Of a stretch of 13,648 nucleotides of DNA, positions 1 to 7,129 are shown in pieces. The position numbers and the translations under genes were made by a program. The notes beneath the pieces were generated by a model that was not told the origin of the DNA, did not search any database, and worked only from the letters and a program-made list of their open reading frames with translations. The stretch is from Hyphomicrobiales bacterium (GTDB lineage Bacteria > Pseudomonadota > Alphaproteobacteria > Rhizobiales > Xanthobacteraceae), in the NCBI GenBank assembly GCA_003164375.1, contig PLTE01000247.1, positions 1 to 13,648 of the forward strand, read 5' to 3'. The stretch's first letter is position 1, and each line of letters opens with the position of its first letter.

Positions 1-11
1 GCAGTCCATAA

Positions 12-53
12 GTGAACTGTCACCGCAATTCGTGAACTGTCACCGCAATTCGT
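12..53. repeat. Two tandem copies of a 20-bp direct repeat
   Basis: The unit GTGAACTGTCACCGCAATTC occurs at 12-31 and again, with no mismatch and no spacer, at 32-51. It is followed by the first two bases of a third copy. Repeated terminal motifs with a TGTCA-like core are common at the ends of some insertion sequences, for example IS21-type elements with several transposase-binding repeats. An element end lying to the left of the window is therefore possible. No transposase is visible here, so the identity is inference. The repeat itself is seen directly. Confidence 0.85.
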
Positions 54-64
54 AATTCTATAAT
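37..64 (+). promoter_or_regulatory. Weak sigma70-like promoter candidate reading rightward
   Basis: A perfect TATAAT lies at 59-64, with CTGTCA (4 of 6 matches to TTGACA) at 37-42 and a 16-bp spacer. The -35 element falls inside the second tandem repeat. Transcription would run antisense into the 3' end of the cysteine-rich gene ending at 112. A perfect TATAAT is uncommon in DNA this GC-rich, but no gene lies downstream on this strand, so function is uncertain. Confidence 0.2.
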
Positions 65-111
65 CGAAAAGCATCCGGTGCGTCACTGGTGAGCTGGAGA
101 GATAAGAATGC

Positions 112-1833
112 TCAACGCCTGTTCCAGCCCAGTGGCTTCGAGGGCAGCTTCAGCAAGGGTGCCGGCGCCCTCGGCGGCGGCCTCCCGATATTCAGCTTCG
201 GCGGCGTCGCCTTTGTCCTCGGTGGTGGCGGTGGAGCAAGTATTTTATTCGGCGTCAGTATTTTGGTCCCCGTCTCCGGTGGCGCCACGCAGCGGCCATC
301 CTTACGCTCCTCACCGGATGGGCACTGACAGCTGCCATTCACAGGCTCCGCGCCGCTGCTGCAGGTTGGCGTCAGCGCCGTCCCCGGTATGGGCGACGGC
401 GGTGCCGGCGTTGTCGTCAGTCGCGGCATGCAGCCGCCCTTAGGATTGGGTATCTCGCCTCCTGGACACCCGCGCACGCATGCCTTGCCGTCGGCGCTCA
501 GCGTGTAGCCAGCGAAGCAGCCAGCCCCCGGCAGCGGAGCGGGCGGCAGCGGGGAAGGCGGCAGCGGCGTTAAAGACGTCGAAGGCGACGGGGACTGAGC
601 GGGGGCACAATTGCCGGCGGGATTTCGCAATTCACCGCGAGAGCAATCGGGCAGAACGCAAGTGTTGAGGAAGATGACATAAGGCGAGGGACAGGAAGGC
701 TCCAGACCCGATTGCACGCACGAATACGTTCCGTCGCCGTCGGCTCCCAAGGTGGCGCCGGGAGGGCAAGTCGGTGTCGTTGGGCTATCGGATGTTGCCG
801 GCCCGGAGCAAACCGCCGCAAGCCCAGACACAGAGCAACTACACGACGATGCCGGAACACCTAAAGGACATGCATCTAAAGTCGAGAGGACCGCCCCACA
901 CACCGGTTGTCCAGATTCGCTCGTCGTTACATATTGTGCCCCCGGGGAGCAGCACTGGCCGGCGCCATTGAGCGGTTGGTCTAAGCCGGGACAAACGAGG
1001 GCGGCCAGGCATTGGCCCTTATTGTTAAGTGTGAAACCGGTTGGACATGTCGGGGTCGGCGTATTGGGCTGGCATGAACCATTGGCTTGCGGCACCTGGC
1101 CGAACGGACAACACGTCAGTCCACCCTTGTCGAGCTGGCCGAGCGGGCACGCCGACGCCGATGACGATCCATTGTGCGGCTGGCAGGTGCCGTCGGATTG
1201 CGGGGTCGAGGACGGCGGGCAGCAGGTGCCGGAATACGTCAGTTGCGCAAGCGGGCAGGACGCTGCCAAGCCGCCGCCCGGCAACTGGCAAGTGTCATCG
1301 CCGGTTGGCGTCGAACCCGGCGCGCAGCAGGCACGCCCGTCGGCCGTTATGGGGCCGGGACACGTGGGGGCCGCGCACGAGCCATCGGTTTGTGGTTCCT
1401 GACCGGCCGGACAGCATGACAGGCCACTTTGGTTGAGCTGATTGAGCGGACAGGCCAACGCTGCTGACGATCCATTGGCCGGCTGGCATTTACCATCGGA
1501 TTGCGGGCTAAAGGACGACGGACAACACAAGCCGAATGTCGTCAGTTGCGCGAGCGGACAGGACGCCGCGAGGCGTCCGCCCGGCATCTCACAGGTGTCA
1601 TCGCCGGTCGGAGTCGAACCCGGCGCGCAGCAGGCAAGTCCGTCGGCCGTCATCCGGCCGGGACACGGTGAGACCGTCGCGATTTGCGGGCACGAACCGG
1701 CGGGCGCGCCTGGGCCGGTACAAGCTCGGTTCGCGTTCGTGTCGTCGCCTTTCGCAATGCTCAAGCCAGCAATGATCGCAGCTGTTGCGATCAGGCCTAG
1801 TGCCGCAACGCGTCGTCTTCGCTGGCCAAACAT
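112..1833 (-). CDS. Exported cysteine-rich repeat protein with basic proline-rich C-terminus
   Basis: I recognise no named family. The protein has 573 residues from the chosen ATG at 1833. A start 7 codons upstream (1854) is open, but only 1833 is preceded by a good ribosome site (GGGGA, 5-nt spacing). The N-terminus has RRRR followed by a hydrophobic stretch ending in LSIA, an export signal or membrane anchor. The rest contains 50 cysteines arranged as modules of the form CP-x(n)-G-x-CC-x-x-G-x-x-P-x(3)-G-x-C. About 200 residues of this are a near-exact tandem duplication of 101 residues. Further modules follow, including CPSGEERKDGRCV near residues 504-516, then a 57-residue Pro/Arg/Lys-rich tail. 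Related modules occur in the two proteins encoded at 3060-5855 and 5862-7082. A perfect FNR/FixK box lies about 70 nt upstream of the start. Role inferred only as an extracytoplasmic disulfide-rich structural or binding protein; many cysteines imply a need for disulfide catalysis. Confidence 0.85.
   Translation of the reverse strand: MFGQRRRRVAALGLIATAAIIAGLSIAKGDDTNANRACTGPGAPAGSCPQIATVSPCPGRMTADGLACCAPGSTPTGDDTCEMPGGRLAASCPLAQLTTFGLCCPSSFSPQSDGKCQPANGSSAALACPLNQLNQSGLSCCPAGQEPQTDGSCAAPTCPGPITADGRACCAPGSTPTGDDTCQLPGGGLAASCPLAQLTYSGTCCPPSSTPQSDGTCQPHNGSSSASACPLGQLDKGGLTCCPFGQVPQANGSCQPNTPTPTCPTGFTLNNKGQCLAALVCPGLDQPLNGAGQCCSPGAQYVTTSESGQPVCGAVLSTLDACPLGVPASSCSCSVSGLAAVCSGPATSDSPTTPTCPPGATLGADGDGTYSCVQSGLEPSCPSPYVIFLNTCVLPDCSRGELRNPAGNCAPAQSPSPSTSLTPLPPSPLPPAPLPGAGCFAGYTLSADGKACVRGCPGGEIPNPKGGCMPRLTTTPAPPSPIPGTALTPTCSSGAEPVNGSCQCPSGEERKDGRCVAPPETGTKILTPNKILAPPPPPRTKATPPKLNIGRPPPRAPAPLLKLPSKPLGWNRR
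1060..1665 (-). repeat. Tandem duplication, two 303-bp units within the cysteine-rich gene
   Basis: Units at 1363-1665 and 1060-1362 encode two adjacent 101-residue blocks that are roughly three quarters identical. Both start with CPG and share segments such as CCAPGSTPTGDDTC and LAASCPLAQLT. Every cysteine is kept between the two copies, while most changes lie in the loops. Each block holds twelve cysteines in three smaller C...CC...C modules. DNA identity is high around 1292-1340 compared with 1595-1643, which suggests a fairly recent duplication. Confidence 0.9.
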
Positions 1834-1895
1834 CCTCTTCCCCGACACCTTCATTGCGGAACTCGCAGCCTGCGCGTTTGCGCCATTTCAGCAAG

Positions 1896-1909
1896 TTGAT
1901 CCCGATCAA
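1896..1909 (-). promoter_or_regulatory. Perfect FNR/FixK-type box upstream of the cysteine-rich gene
   Basis: The site is TTGATCCCGATCAA, an exact match to TTGAT-N4-ATCAA recognised by the Crp/FNR family (FNR, FixK, Anr). It lies between the small membrane gene (ending at 1962) and the cysteine-rich gene. Its centre is 69.5 nt from the ATG at 1833. If it acts as a class II site centred at -41.5, transcription would start near 1861, giving a leader of about 28 nt. That also favours the 1833 start over 1854. No convincing -10 hexamer is visible at the matching position. Binding is inferred. Confidence 0.7.
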
Positions 1910-1961
1910 TTCAGAAACGTGCGCGACATAAAGATGTGGATCTAAAAGTCTTTTGGGCCAT

Positions 1962-2129
1962 CTAAATATGGAGTGCAGAAAGATACGCAGCGAATGAGAT
2001 GGCGCATGCACAAAATAGAGCAAGAAGGGCGCGGCCCAGATTTTTGCGGATGAGTTCGTAGAGTACCGCGCCCCAGAAGAAACCGGAGACGCCAGCGAGA
2101 CTCATGGCATGCCAAACGACAGGCTGCAT
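1962..2129 (-). CDS. Small membrane protein, 55 residues
   Basis: The reading frame is open further upstream to 2192, but the ATG at 2129 is preceded by a clear AAAGGAAG ribosome site about 6-7 nt away, so I start there. The 55-residue product has two hydrophobic segments, roughly residues 8-26 (with SGFFWGAVLY) and 34-53 (LLALFCACAISFAAYL). They are separated by a basic loop (IRKNLGR). It is therefore likely a two-pass inner-membrane protein. It lies 72 bp downstream of the DsbA/ScsC-like gene on the same strand and probably ends the same transcript. Two cysteines sit in the second helix. I recognise no family. A dedicated membrane partner of the neighbouring thiol enzyme is possible, but nothing in the sequence shows it. 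Confidence 0.6.
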   Translation of the reverse strand: MQPVVWHAMSLAGVSGFFWGAVLYELIRKNLGRALLALFCACAISFAAYLSALHI

Positions 2130-2201
2130 TTTTGGCTTCCTTTCTCGACTATGAGAGCAATTTTTAAAACTTACCAGCGAGCCACAGGGCAACGCTTCTC
2201 C

Positions 2202-3026
2202 TCAATTTGCCGCCTGTGCCCGCGCGGCGTCGATCTCTCCTTTAAGGCTCGCGATGCCGACCGCGCCCAGAACAATGTCTTTTCCGATCACGTAGCCGGG
2301 CGTTCCGGTAATGCCGAGCGCCGTGGCGAGCTTTAGGTCCTCGTCGAGCGTGGCGCCGGCTTCGTCGCTGTCCATGTCGCGCTCTAGTCGCGCCATATCG
2401 AGGCCCTGATCTTTTGCCGCCGTGAGCGCCTTTTCCTTGCTCGCGCGGCCGGGGCCGCCAAGCAGCTCTTGATGGAAGGCCAAGTATTTTTGCCCTTCGG
2501 GATCCTGCATGCGCACCGCAATGGCGACACGGGCGGCGTCGTTGGAGCCCGGACCCAGAATAGGAAACTCCTTGAGGACGATCTTCAATTTCGGATCGTC
2601 CTTGAGCAAAGTGACCATGTCGGGCAGCGCGCGCTTACAGTAGCCGCAGTTGTAATCGAAAAATTCGACGAGCGTCGCGTCGCCGTGGGGATTGCCGAGC
2701 GTCACCTGGTGCGACGAAGAGAACAAAAGGTCCGCATTGCTGGAGATCGCGCCGCCGCGTTCGGTGCCGGTTTTGGCATTCGCATCGGGCGTGGCGCGAT
2801 GCTTGAGGACTTCGACCAGGATTTCGCCGACCGCCGCGGGGTGCTTTATCAAATAGGTTTTGGCGATTTCTCCGACTTCGTCGGGATGCGCCGCAAGGTA
2901 GTCCTTGACGATCTGTTCGATCTCGCCGCGCAGCTCTTGCGCCTGTGCCAAGCGGGGCGCGAGTAAAATCAGTACGCCGAGGATTGCTGTCTTTGCCAGT
3001 TTCGTCGGTCTCACGGGCTTCTCCAT
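2202..3026 (-). CDS. Periplasmic DsbA-family thiol-disulfide oxidoreductase, ScsC/Com1-like
   Basis: The 274-residue protein starts with a signal peptide (basic start, hydrophobic AILGVLILLAP, cleavage near AQAQ at 27-30). Residues about 31-75 form an alpha-helical stalk with a 15-residue repeat: YLAAHPDEVGEI then YLIKHPAAVGEI. This resembles the N-terminal domain of ScsC-type proteins. The thioredoxin-like domain follows with the active site CGYC at 127-130 (in FFDYNCGYCKR) and the cis-proline loop GTPG at 241-244. In this family the enzyme oxidises or isomerises disulfides of exported proteins, and ScsC homologues with such stalks can oligomerise and act as isomerases. It lies 33 bp after the propeller/cysteine-rich gene and two genes after another cysteine-rich gene, so those proteins are likely clients (inference). 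No strong ribosome site precedes the ATG, so translation may depend on the upstream gene. Confidence 0.9.
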   Translation of the reverse strand: MEKPVRPTKLAKTAILGVLILLAPRLAQAQELRGEIEQIVKDYLAAHPDEVGEIAKTYLIKHPAAVGEILVEVLKHRATPDANAKTGTERGGAISSNADLLFSSSHQVTLGNPHGDATLVEFFDYNCGYCKRALPDMVTLLKDDPKLKIVLKEFPILGPGSNDAARVAIAVRMQDPEGQKYLAFHQELLGGPGRASKEKALTAAKDQGLDMARLERDMDSDEAGATLDEDLKLATALGITGTPGYVIGKDIVLGAVGIASLKGEIDAARAQAAN

Positions 3027-3059
3027 TTCGGCATTGTTGTTCCGTTGCGGCTGTTGACG

Positions 3060-5855
3060 CTAACGATGAAATAAACCGCGACCGCCGGTCGGGGCACGGA
3101 ATACCGGAGCCCGCGGCGTGGCGGTCAATGGGCCGCGTTGGCGGAAGCCGGAAGGGGCTGTTGGCGGTTTGCCCGGATTAGGGTGAGCCACCCGACCTAC
3201 GACGGACGGCGGCGGCCCAACCGAAACGCATTCACCCCTGGCGTTTCGCACCTCGCCGGATCGGCAGGCGGTTTGTCGGGCCGTCACGCATCCGCCATCG
3301 CGGTCGCGTTCCTCGCCGGCCGGACACGCAGCCGTTTGGCTCGGCATGCAAGTGCCATCGGAGTTGGGCGCCCGACCGGGCGGACATGCCGATGTCGGGA
3401 TCGTTTGGCAAGCACCGCTGGAGTCGCGGAATGTGCCCGGCGCACAAGATTGCTGCTGTCCTACGCCGCAGGACTTGCCGTCGGAGCCGACCGAACGGTT
3501 ATTGCAGCAGCTGCCATCCGGCATCTTGGTGTAGCCGGGAGCACATGCCGAGGTGGGATGACTGACAGCGGGGCAGGCCGTGCGGTTTCTCGGATCGACC
3601 GGCCCTGAGCAACAAACACCGCCTGTCGTTACGTTAGCTGTGGGGCAACAGGTTCCGCCTTTGGCGGGGACCTGACCGGTCGCGCAGCACTGCGGCCCAA
3701 CCGGGACATGCACGATCGGGATGCATTGGTTCTTATTGGCGCCGCCCGGTATTTGGCCGCTGGGACAGCAGGTGCCAGCCGATGTCATCTGCCCCGCAAG
3801 GCAGCACGATTTCCCGGTCGACACATAGCCCTTGCTGCAGCATCGCGGATCGGTCGATCCCGGCGAACAGTCGGGGTTTGCCGGCGGCGGCACGCATTGA
3901 CCGTTGGCGACGCGGCCGGAAAGACAGCACGCCTGAGCGCCGTTGGCGCTACTGTAAATCTGCCCGCTGGGGCAGCAGGCGTTGCTGGGGCCGACCGGGG
4001 TTTCTCCCGCCGCGCAGCCGGGATTGTTTTTAACGCAGCGGCCGCCCGGTGCAAGGTCTGCCGGCGAGCAGCATTGATCGCCGATCCGCACGCTCGGGAC
4101 GGCGCATGTCGCACAAGTCCCTGCGCTGTTTCTGCCCTGGCCCGGCAGGCACAGGACAGGCGTACCGGTCGGACAATTGCCGGACGGACAAGCACCGGAT
4201 GGTGGCGTGTTTGGTGGTGGCGGTGGCGTATTGGGAGGTGTCGGCGGTGTGTTGGGCGGCGCGGGTGGTGAATTGGGCGGCGCTGTTGTCGGGGCGATCT
4301 CTGCCGGCTGGCCGCCAAGCGGGAGCGGCGAGAGCGCGCCCTGGCCAGGAAGTGTCGGGGCGCACGCCGGCACGATCGCGATGTCGCCCAGGTAGCCACG
4401 CGAATAGGCGTCGCCGATCTCATCGCCATAGGCGACGAAATAAGAGTAGAGCGGCGGCACGTCGTCGATGCTCCAGGTTAAGTTGCCCTGCAATCCGTTG
4501 ACATGGAGCGGGCCGGTTTTTTCGAGCCATTGCGCCAGCGCGGTGTCGGACGAATCGCGCAGATCTTCGCCGGTCGACCACAGAAATCCGCCGCATGATT
4601 GCGATGAGAGAGTGCCGCCGGTATCGTAGCGATAGCCGATTGCAGCGCCGCCATTGCCATTGTGAAGCGCAAGCGGAAAGCCGATCGCGTAACTGTCAGG
4701 CACGCCTTGCCAGACCCGCGGGCCGACCGGGCTCACCAAGGCGTAGCGCAGTACGCGGCCGATGCCCGGCTGGGTCAGGGTTTCGAAGTCGTAAGCGCCG
4801 GTGGGCGCCGGCCGCTCCGCGAGATACATGCGGCCTTGCTCGTCAAAAGTGATCTTCGAAATTTCGGTCGGACCGGCGGCGGGCGGTACCACGAATTCGA
4901 TCACCGCGTCGGTATCGAACGAGCCGTCGGCTTGCAGGCCGACCGACCAAATCTGCAGACCGTCGGCTATCGCGTAGTACAGACGGTGCTGGTAAACCGC
5001 GAGCCCGTAAACGCGACGCTCGGGCACCGCATAGTTCCAGGTCGCGGGCTGTTCGCTGTCGAATTGCGGCGAGGTGATGTCGATTCGTTGCGGCACATTC
5101 CAATGCGCCGGCGGCATTCCTAAGGCTTGGCGTCCCGTGACGCCATGGCCATAGCGGCCGAGTTCGCGCCCGTTCATTGCGAAGCGATGAATGAACCCGG
5201 TTTCGCGGTCGGAGACAAAGAGAGATTTCGAATCTGGATCGAACGCCAAACCACCCAGTGCCGCGCCGGAATTCGTCCTGCTCCCCAGCACCACATTGGC
5301 AAAGAGCTTCACTTGGCCGGTCGTGCCGTCGATCTTCCAGATCGATCCCGGCCCGCCGCCTTCTCCCCACAAGCCCGGCATGAACGCCGCGTTCGGCGCC
5401 CCGACCTTGATGTGTATCGGCTGCCCATCGGGTCCGGGGGCGACGATCGGCAGGCCGTAGGCTGAGGTCGCCGCGACGTAAATATTGGGCGGCGTGGCAT
5501 CGTCGGCGGCGACGCCAAAAACCTGGCCGATCTGATTGGCGAGCCAGCTATAGGGTTTCACCGCGCCGACCAGTTGGGCGGCCGGCGGCCCGCCCATCTG
5601 TTGCAGGTCGACGATGCGCAGCGACGGTCCGCCGCCGTCGATGAACGTCAGTTCGCCGGGATCGATGCCGGGTGCGATCTGAACCGGCGGGGGTGCGCCG
5701 GAAAAGCCGGTCACGGCCGCATTGCCGGGAGCCAGGATCGCCTGCTGCGCTAAAGCGCTTCCGCCGCCAAGGGCAACGCCGAACGCAATCGCGATCGCCG
5801 CCATGCCGCGCGCGCTCTTGCGGACATCAAGCAGAAAATCGCTGCGGTCCGGCAT
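3060..5855 (-). CDS. Secreted beta-propeller-like protein with proline hinge and cysteine-rich tail
   Basis: The 931-residue product has a signal peptide (hydrophobic 19-30, cleavage near SALA-QQ at 36). Residues about 65-495 look like a beta-propeller of the NHL/SMP-30-like kind: repeated blade-like strands such as GGLAFDPDSKSLFVSDRETG (201-220) and ISKITFDEQGRMYLAERP (332-349). This part has almost no cysteine. A proline hinge of four 7-residue repeats (PPNTPPx, 526-553) links it to a tail (555-880) with about 41 cysteines, many as CC pairs in CCPSGQxxx...GxC modules. Residues 844-857 are CPAGEERDRDGGCV, matching modules in both neighbouring cysteine-rich proteins. A basic Pro/Arg tail ends the protein. 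The start lies 6 bp after the stop of the upstream gene, with no strong ribosome site, which suggests translational coupling. The propeller could bind a ligand or a cell-surface partner. No catalytic residues are assignable. Confidence 0.85.
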   Translation of the reverse strand: MPDRSDFLLDVRKSARGMAAIAIAFGVALGGGSALAQQAILAPGNAAVTGFSGAPPPVQIAPGIDPGELTFIDGGGPSLRIVDLQQMGGPPAAQLVGAVKPYSWLANQIGQVFGVAADDATPPNIYVAATSAYGLPIVAPGPDGQPIHIKVGAPNAAFMPGLWGEGGGPGSIWKIDGTTGQVKLFANVVLGSRTNSGAALGGLAFDPDSKSLFVSDRETGFIHRFAMNGRELGRYGHGVTGRQALGMPPAHWNVPQRIDITSPQFDSEQPATWNYAVPERRVYGLAVYQHRLYYAIADGLQIWSVGLQADGSFDTDAVIEFVVPPAAGPTEISKITFDEQGRMYLAERPAPTGAYDFETLTQPGIGRVLRYALVSPVGPRVWQGVPDSYAIGFPLALHNGNGGAAIGYRYDTGGTLSSQSCGGFLWSTGEDLRDSSDTALAQWLEKTGPLHVNGLQGNLTWSIDDVPPLYSYFVAYGDEIGDAYSRGYLGDIAIVPACAPTLPGQGALSPLPLGGQPAEIAPTTAPPNSPPAPPNTPPTPPNTPPPPPNTPPSGACPSGNCPTGTPVLCLPGQGRNSAGTCATCAVPSVRIGDQCCSPADLAPGGRCVKNNPGCAAGETPVGPSNACCPSGQIYSSANGAQACCLSGRVANGQCVPPPANPDCSPGSTDPRCCSKGYVSTGKSCCLAGQMTSAGTCCPSGQIPGGANKNQCIPIVHVPVGPQCCATGQVPAKGGTCCPTANVTTGGVCCSGPVDPRNRTACPAVSHPTSACAPGYTKMPDGSCCNNRSVGSDGKSCGVGQQQSCAPGTFRDSSGACQTIPTSACPPGRAPNSDGTCMPSQTAACPAGEERDRDGGCVTARQTACRSGEVRNARGECVSVGPPPSVVGRVAHPNPGKPPTAPSGFRQRGPLTATPRAPVFRAPTGGRGLFHR
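4197..4280 (-). repeat. Four 21-bp repeats encoding PPNTPPx
   Basis: The coding strand holds four in-frame 21-bp units encoding PPNSPPA, PPNTPPT, PPNTPPP and PPNTPPS. They form a flexible proline linker between the propeller-like and cysteine-rich parts of the protein. The short unit length makes it prone to gain or loss of copies by slippage, which would alter hinge length in 7-residue steps without a frameshift. Confidence 0.85.
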
Positions 5856-5861
5856 GGCGAG

Positions 5862-7082
5862 TTACCGCAAATTCGGCGGTTGACGCGGGGCGACGCAGTT
5901 TCCCGTCGCCGGGTCAGGCTTTTGACCACTGGGACAACACGTGCCGCATGAACTTGCCTGCGCAGGATCGCAGCACGAGCCGCTGGCGAGCTGGATTTTG
6001 GTTGGGTCCGAACAACTGCTGGCCACGCATTTTCCTGCGCTCGCCTCCTCGCCGGCCGGGCAGGCGGTGACACATGTACCGGCGGATTCGATCTCGCCTG
6101 CGGGACAGCCGGCGGTCCCTGACGCCGGACATTCCCCGCTGGTGGGGGCGGCTTGGCCCTTTAACGGGCCGCTGTCGCAGAGGCAGGCTGGCGTCGATGT
6201 GCCGGGCGCACTGGCGGCCGTCGTTCCGGCGGGACAGGTGCATGTCAGGTATGGGTAATTGATGATCTGTGTGCCGGTATTGCTCACGGCATTCGACCAT
6301 CCGATCTGCATCGGATAGGGACAGAAGCATTCGTAAACAGTCTCAGCACCCGTCGCGCTATAGCCGGGTTGGGTCTGCGTCACCACCACGCCCGCGGCCG
6401 TGCCCTGATACGTCACCGGCGCGCCGGACATGCTCCCTGCTGCGGGAGAAGGGCCCCAGATGCCCGGGATCGGGTTTTGCGGGGTGCCGCCGCAGTTATA
6501 AAGCTGATTGAAAGAGCCTGGCGGGCAGGGGCTTATTTCGCAGTCTATTTGTTGGATGTTGACGGACGATCCGGTGCAATCATTGTCGGCGGTGCAGAAC
6601 AACTGCTGCAGACAATTATCGAATTGCGTAAAGAAAGATGGCCAACCTGGATCTTCGGCGGTTTGACATGCGCACGACGCGAGGTTCGATGCATCGGCCG
6701 CATCGCTCAGGAGGCTACTGACATCGGAAAGAGCGCTGACGTTGGAGATTCCGGCCTTGGACAACAAGGTATTCGCCTTGCTGAGATCGCCGCCGGCAGC
6801 TTCGATAGCGCTGCAGATCGTTGCTCCTTGGCCGTTCGGCAGCTGAAGAATGCCAATAACGTAGGGCAAGGCAATGACGAATTCCGGGTCGTCGAGACAT
6901 CCCGCGGGAAATTTTGAAATGAGTGTCCCGATCGCGCTCGCCAGGTCGGATGCCGAACAGCCCGCATTGGCCGGAGCAAACGAGCTGCAAATCGTCGATA
7001 CGGTTACCAGCACGACACGGGCGCTTGCCGTAAGGGCACGCCACCCCACCCCGACGGAAGCGCGATCGCGATTTGATCTCAA
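5862..7082 (-). CDS. Secreted cysteine-rich protein
   Basis: This 406-residue product is of no family I recognise. The start is a TTG at 7082, preceded by AAGGG seven nt upstream inside a hairpin loop. A GTG at 7049 is possible but lacks a ribosome site. A signal peptide is evident (ARVVLVTVSTICSSF, then cleavage near PANA-GCS at about 40). Residues 41-140 look like an alpha-helical, aliphatic-rich domain with sparse cysteines (ASDLASAIGTLISKF and several later helices). Residues 140-406 are cysteine-rich (about 30 in total) with CPAGEEASAGKCV at 341-353 and CCPSGQKPDPATGNC near the end. These are the same module types as in the genes at 112-1833 and 3060-5855. It is the first gene after the LuxR regulator, and its stop lies 6 bp from the start of the propeller gene, so the two are probably co-transcribed. 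Likely an exported disulfide-bonded protein; function unknown. Confidence 0.82.
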   Translation of the reverse strand: MRSNRDRASVGVGWRALTASARVVLVTVSTICSSFAPANAGCSASDLASAIGTLISKFPAGCLDDPEFVIALPYVIGILQLPNGQGATICSAIEAAGGDLSKANTLLSKAGISNVSALSDVSSLLSDAADASNLASCACQTAEDPGWPSFFTQFDNCLQQLFCTADNDCTGSSVNIQQIDCEISPCPPGSFNQLYNCGGTPQNPIPGIWGPSPAAGSMSGAPVTYQGTAAGVVVTQTQPGYSATGAETVYECFCPYPMQIGWSNAVSNTGTQIINYPYLTCTCPAGTTAASAPGTSTPACLCDSGPLKGQAAPTSGECPASGTAGCPAGEIESAGTCVTACPAGEEASAGKCVASSCSDPTKIQLASGSCCDPAQASSCGTCCPSGQKPDPATGNCVAPRQPPNLR

Positions 7083-7100
7083 GGCACCACCCTTGGTGCC
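7083..7100 (-). promoter_or_regulatory. Hairpin with ribosome site in its loop, directly before a TTG start
   Basis: Read on the minus strand, GGCACCA-AGGG-TGGTGCC forms a 7-bp stem with a 4-nt loop and is immediately followed by the TTG at 7082. The AGGG of the loop is the best Shine-Dalgarno match for that start. The stem could present or hide the ribosome site and so set translation of the first gene of the operon. The structure is seen in the sequence; the regulatory role is inferred. Confidence 0.45.
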
Positions 7101-7129
7101 AATCTAGGCAGGTCGCCAAAGCCGGCGCA

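Noticed and set aside
752..1402. 216-codon plus-strand frame within the cysteine-rich gene
   Set aside because: It mirrors the repeats of the real minus-strand gene, which has an export signal, ordered cysteine modules and a ribosome site. The antisense frame has none of these.
1944..1954. AAAAGTCTTTT dyad downstream of the small membrane gene, considered as a terminator
   Set aside because: Five A/T-rich base pairs with a one-base loop cannot form a stable hairpin, and no clear T-run follows.
2130..2192. 21-codon upstream extension of the small membrane protein
   Set aside because: The ATG at 2129 has a good AAAGGAAG ribosome site, and the extension is hydrophilic and would displace the first membrane helix from the N-terminus.
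4074..4087. FNR-like sequence TTGATCGCCGATCC
   Set aside because: The half-sites are five rather than four bases apart, the second half is imperfect, and it lies deep inside a coding region.
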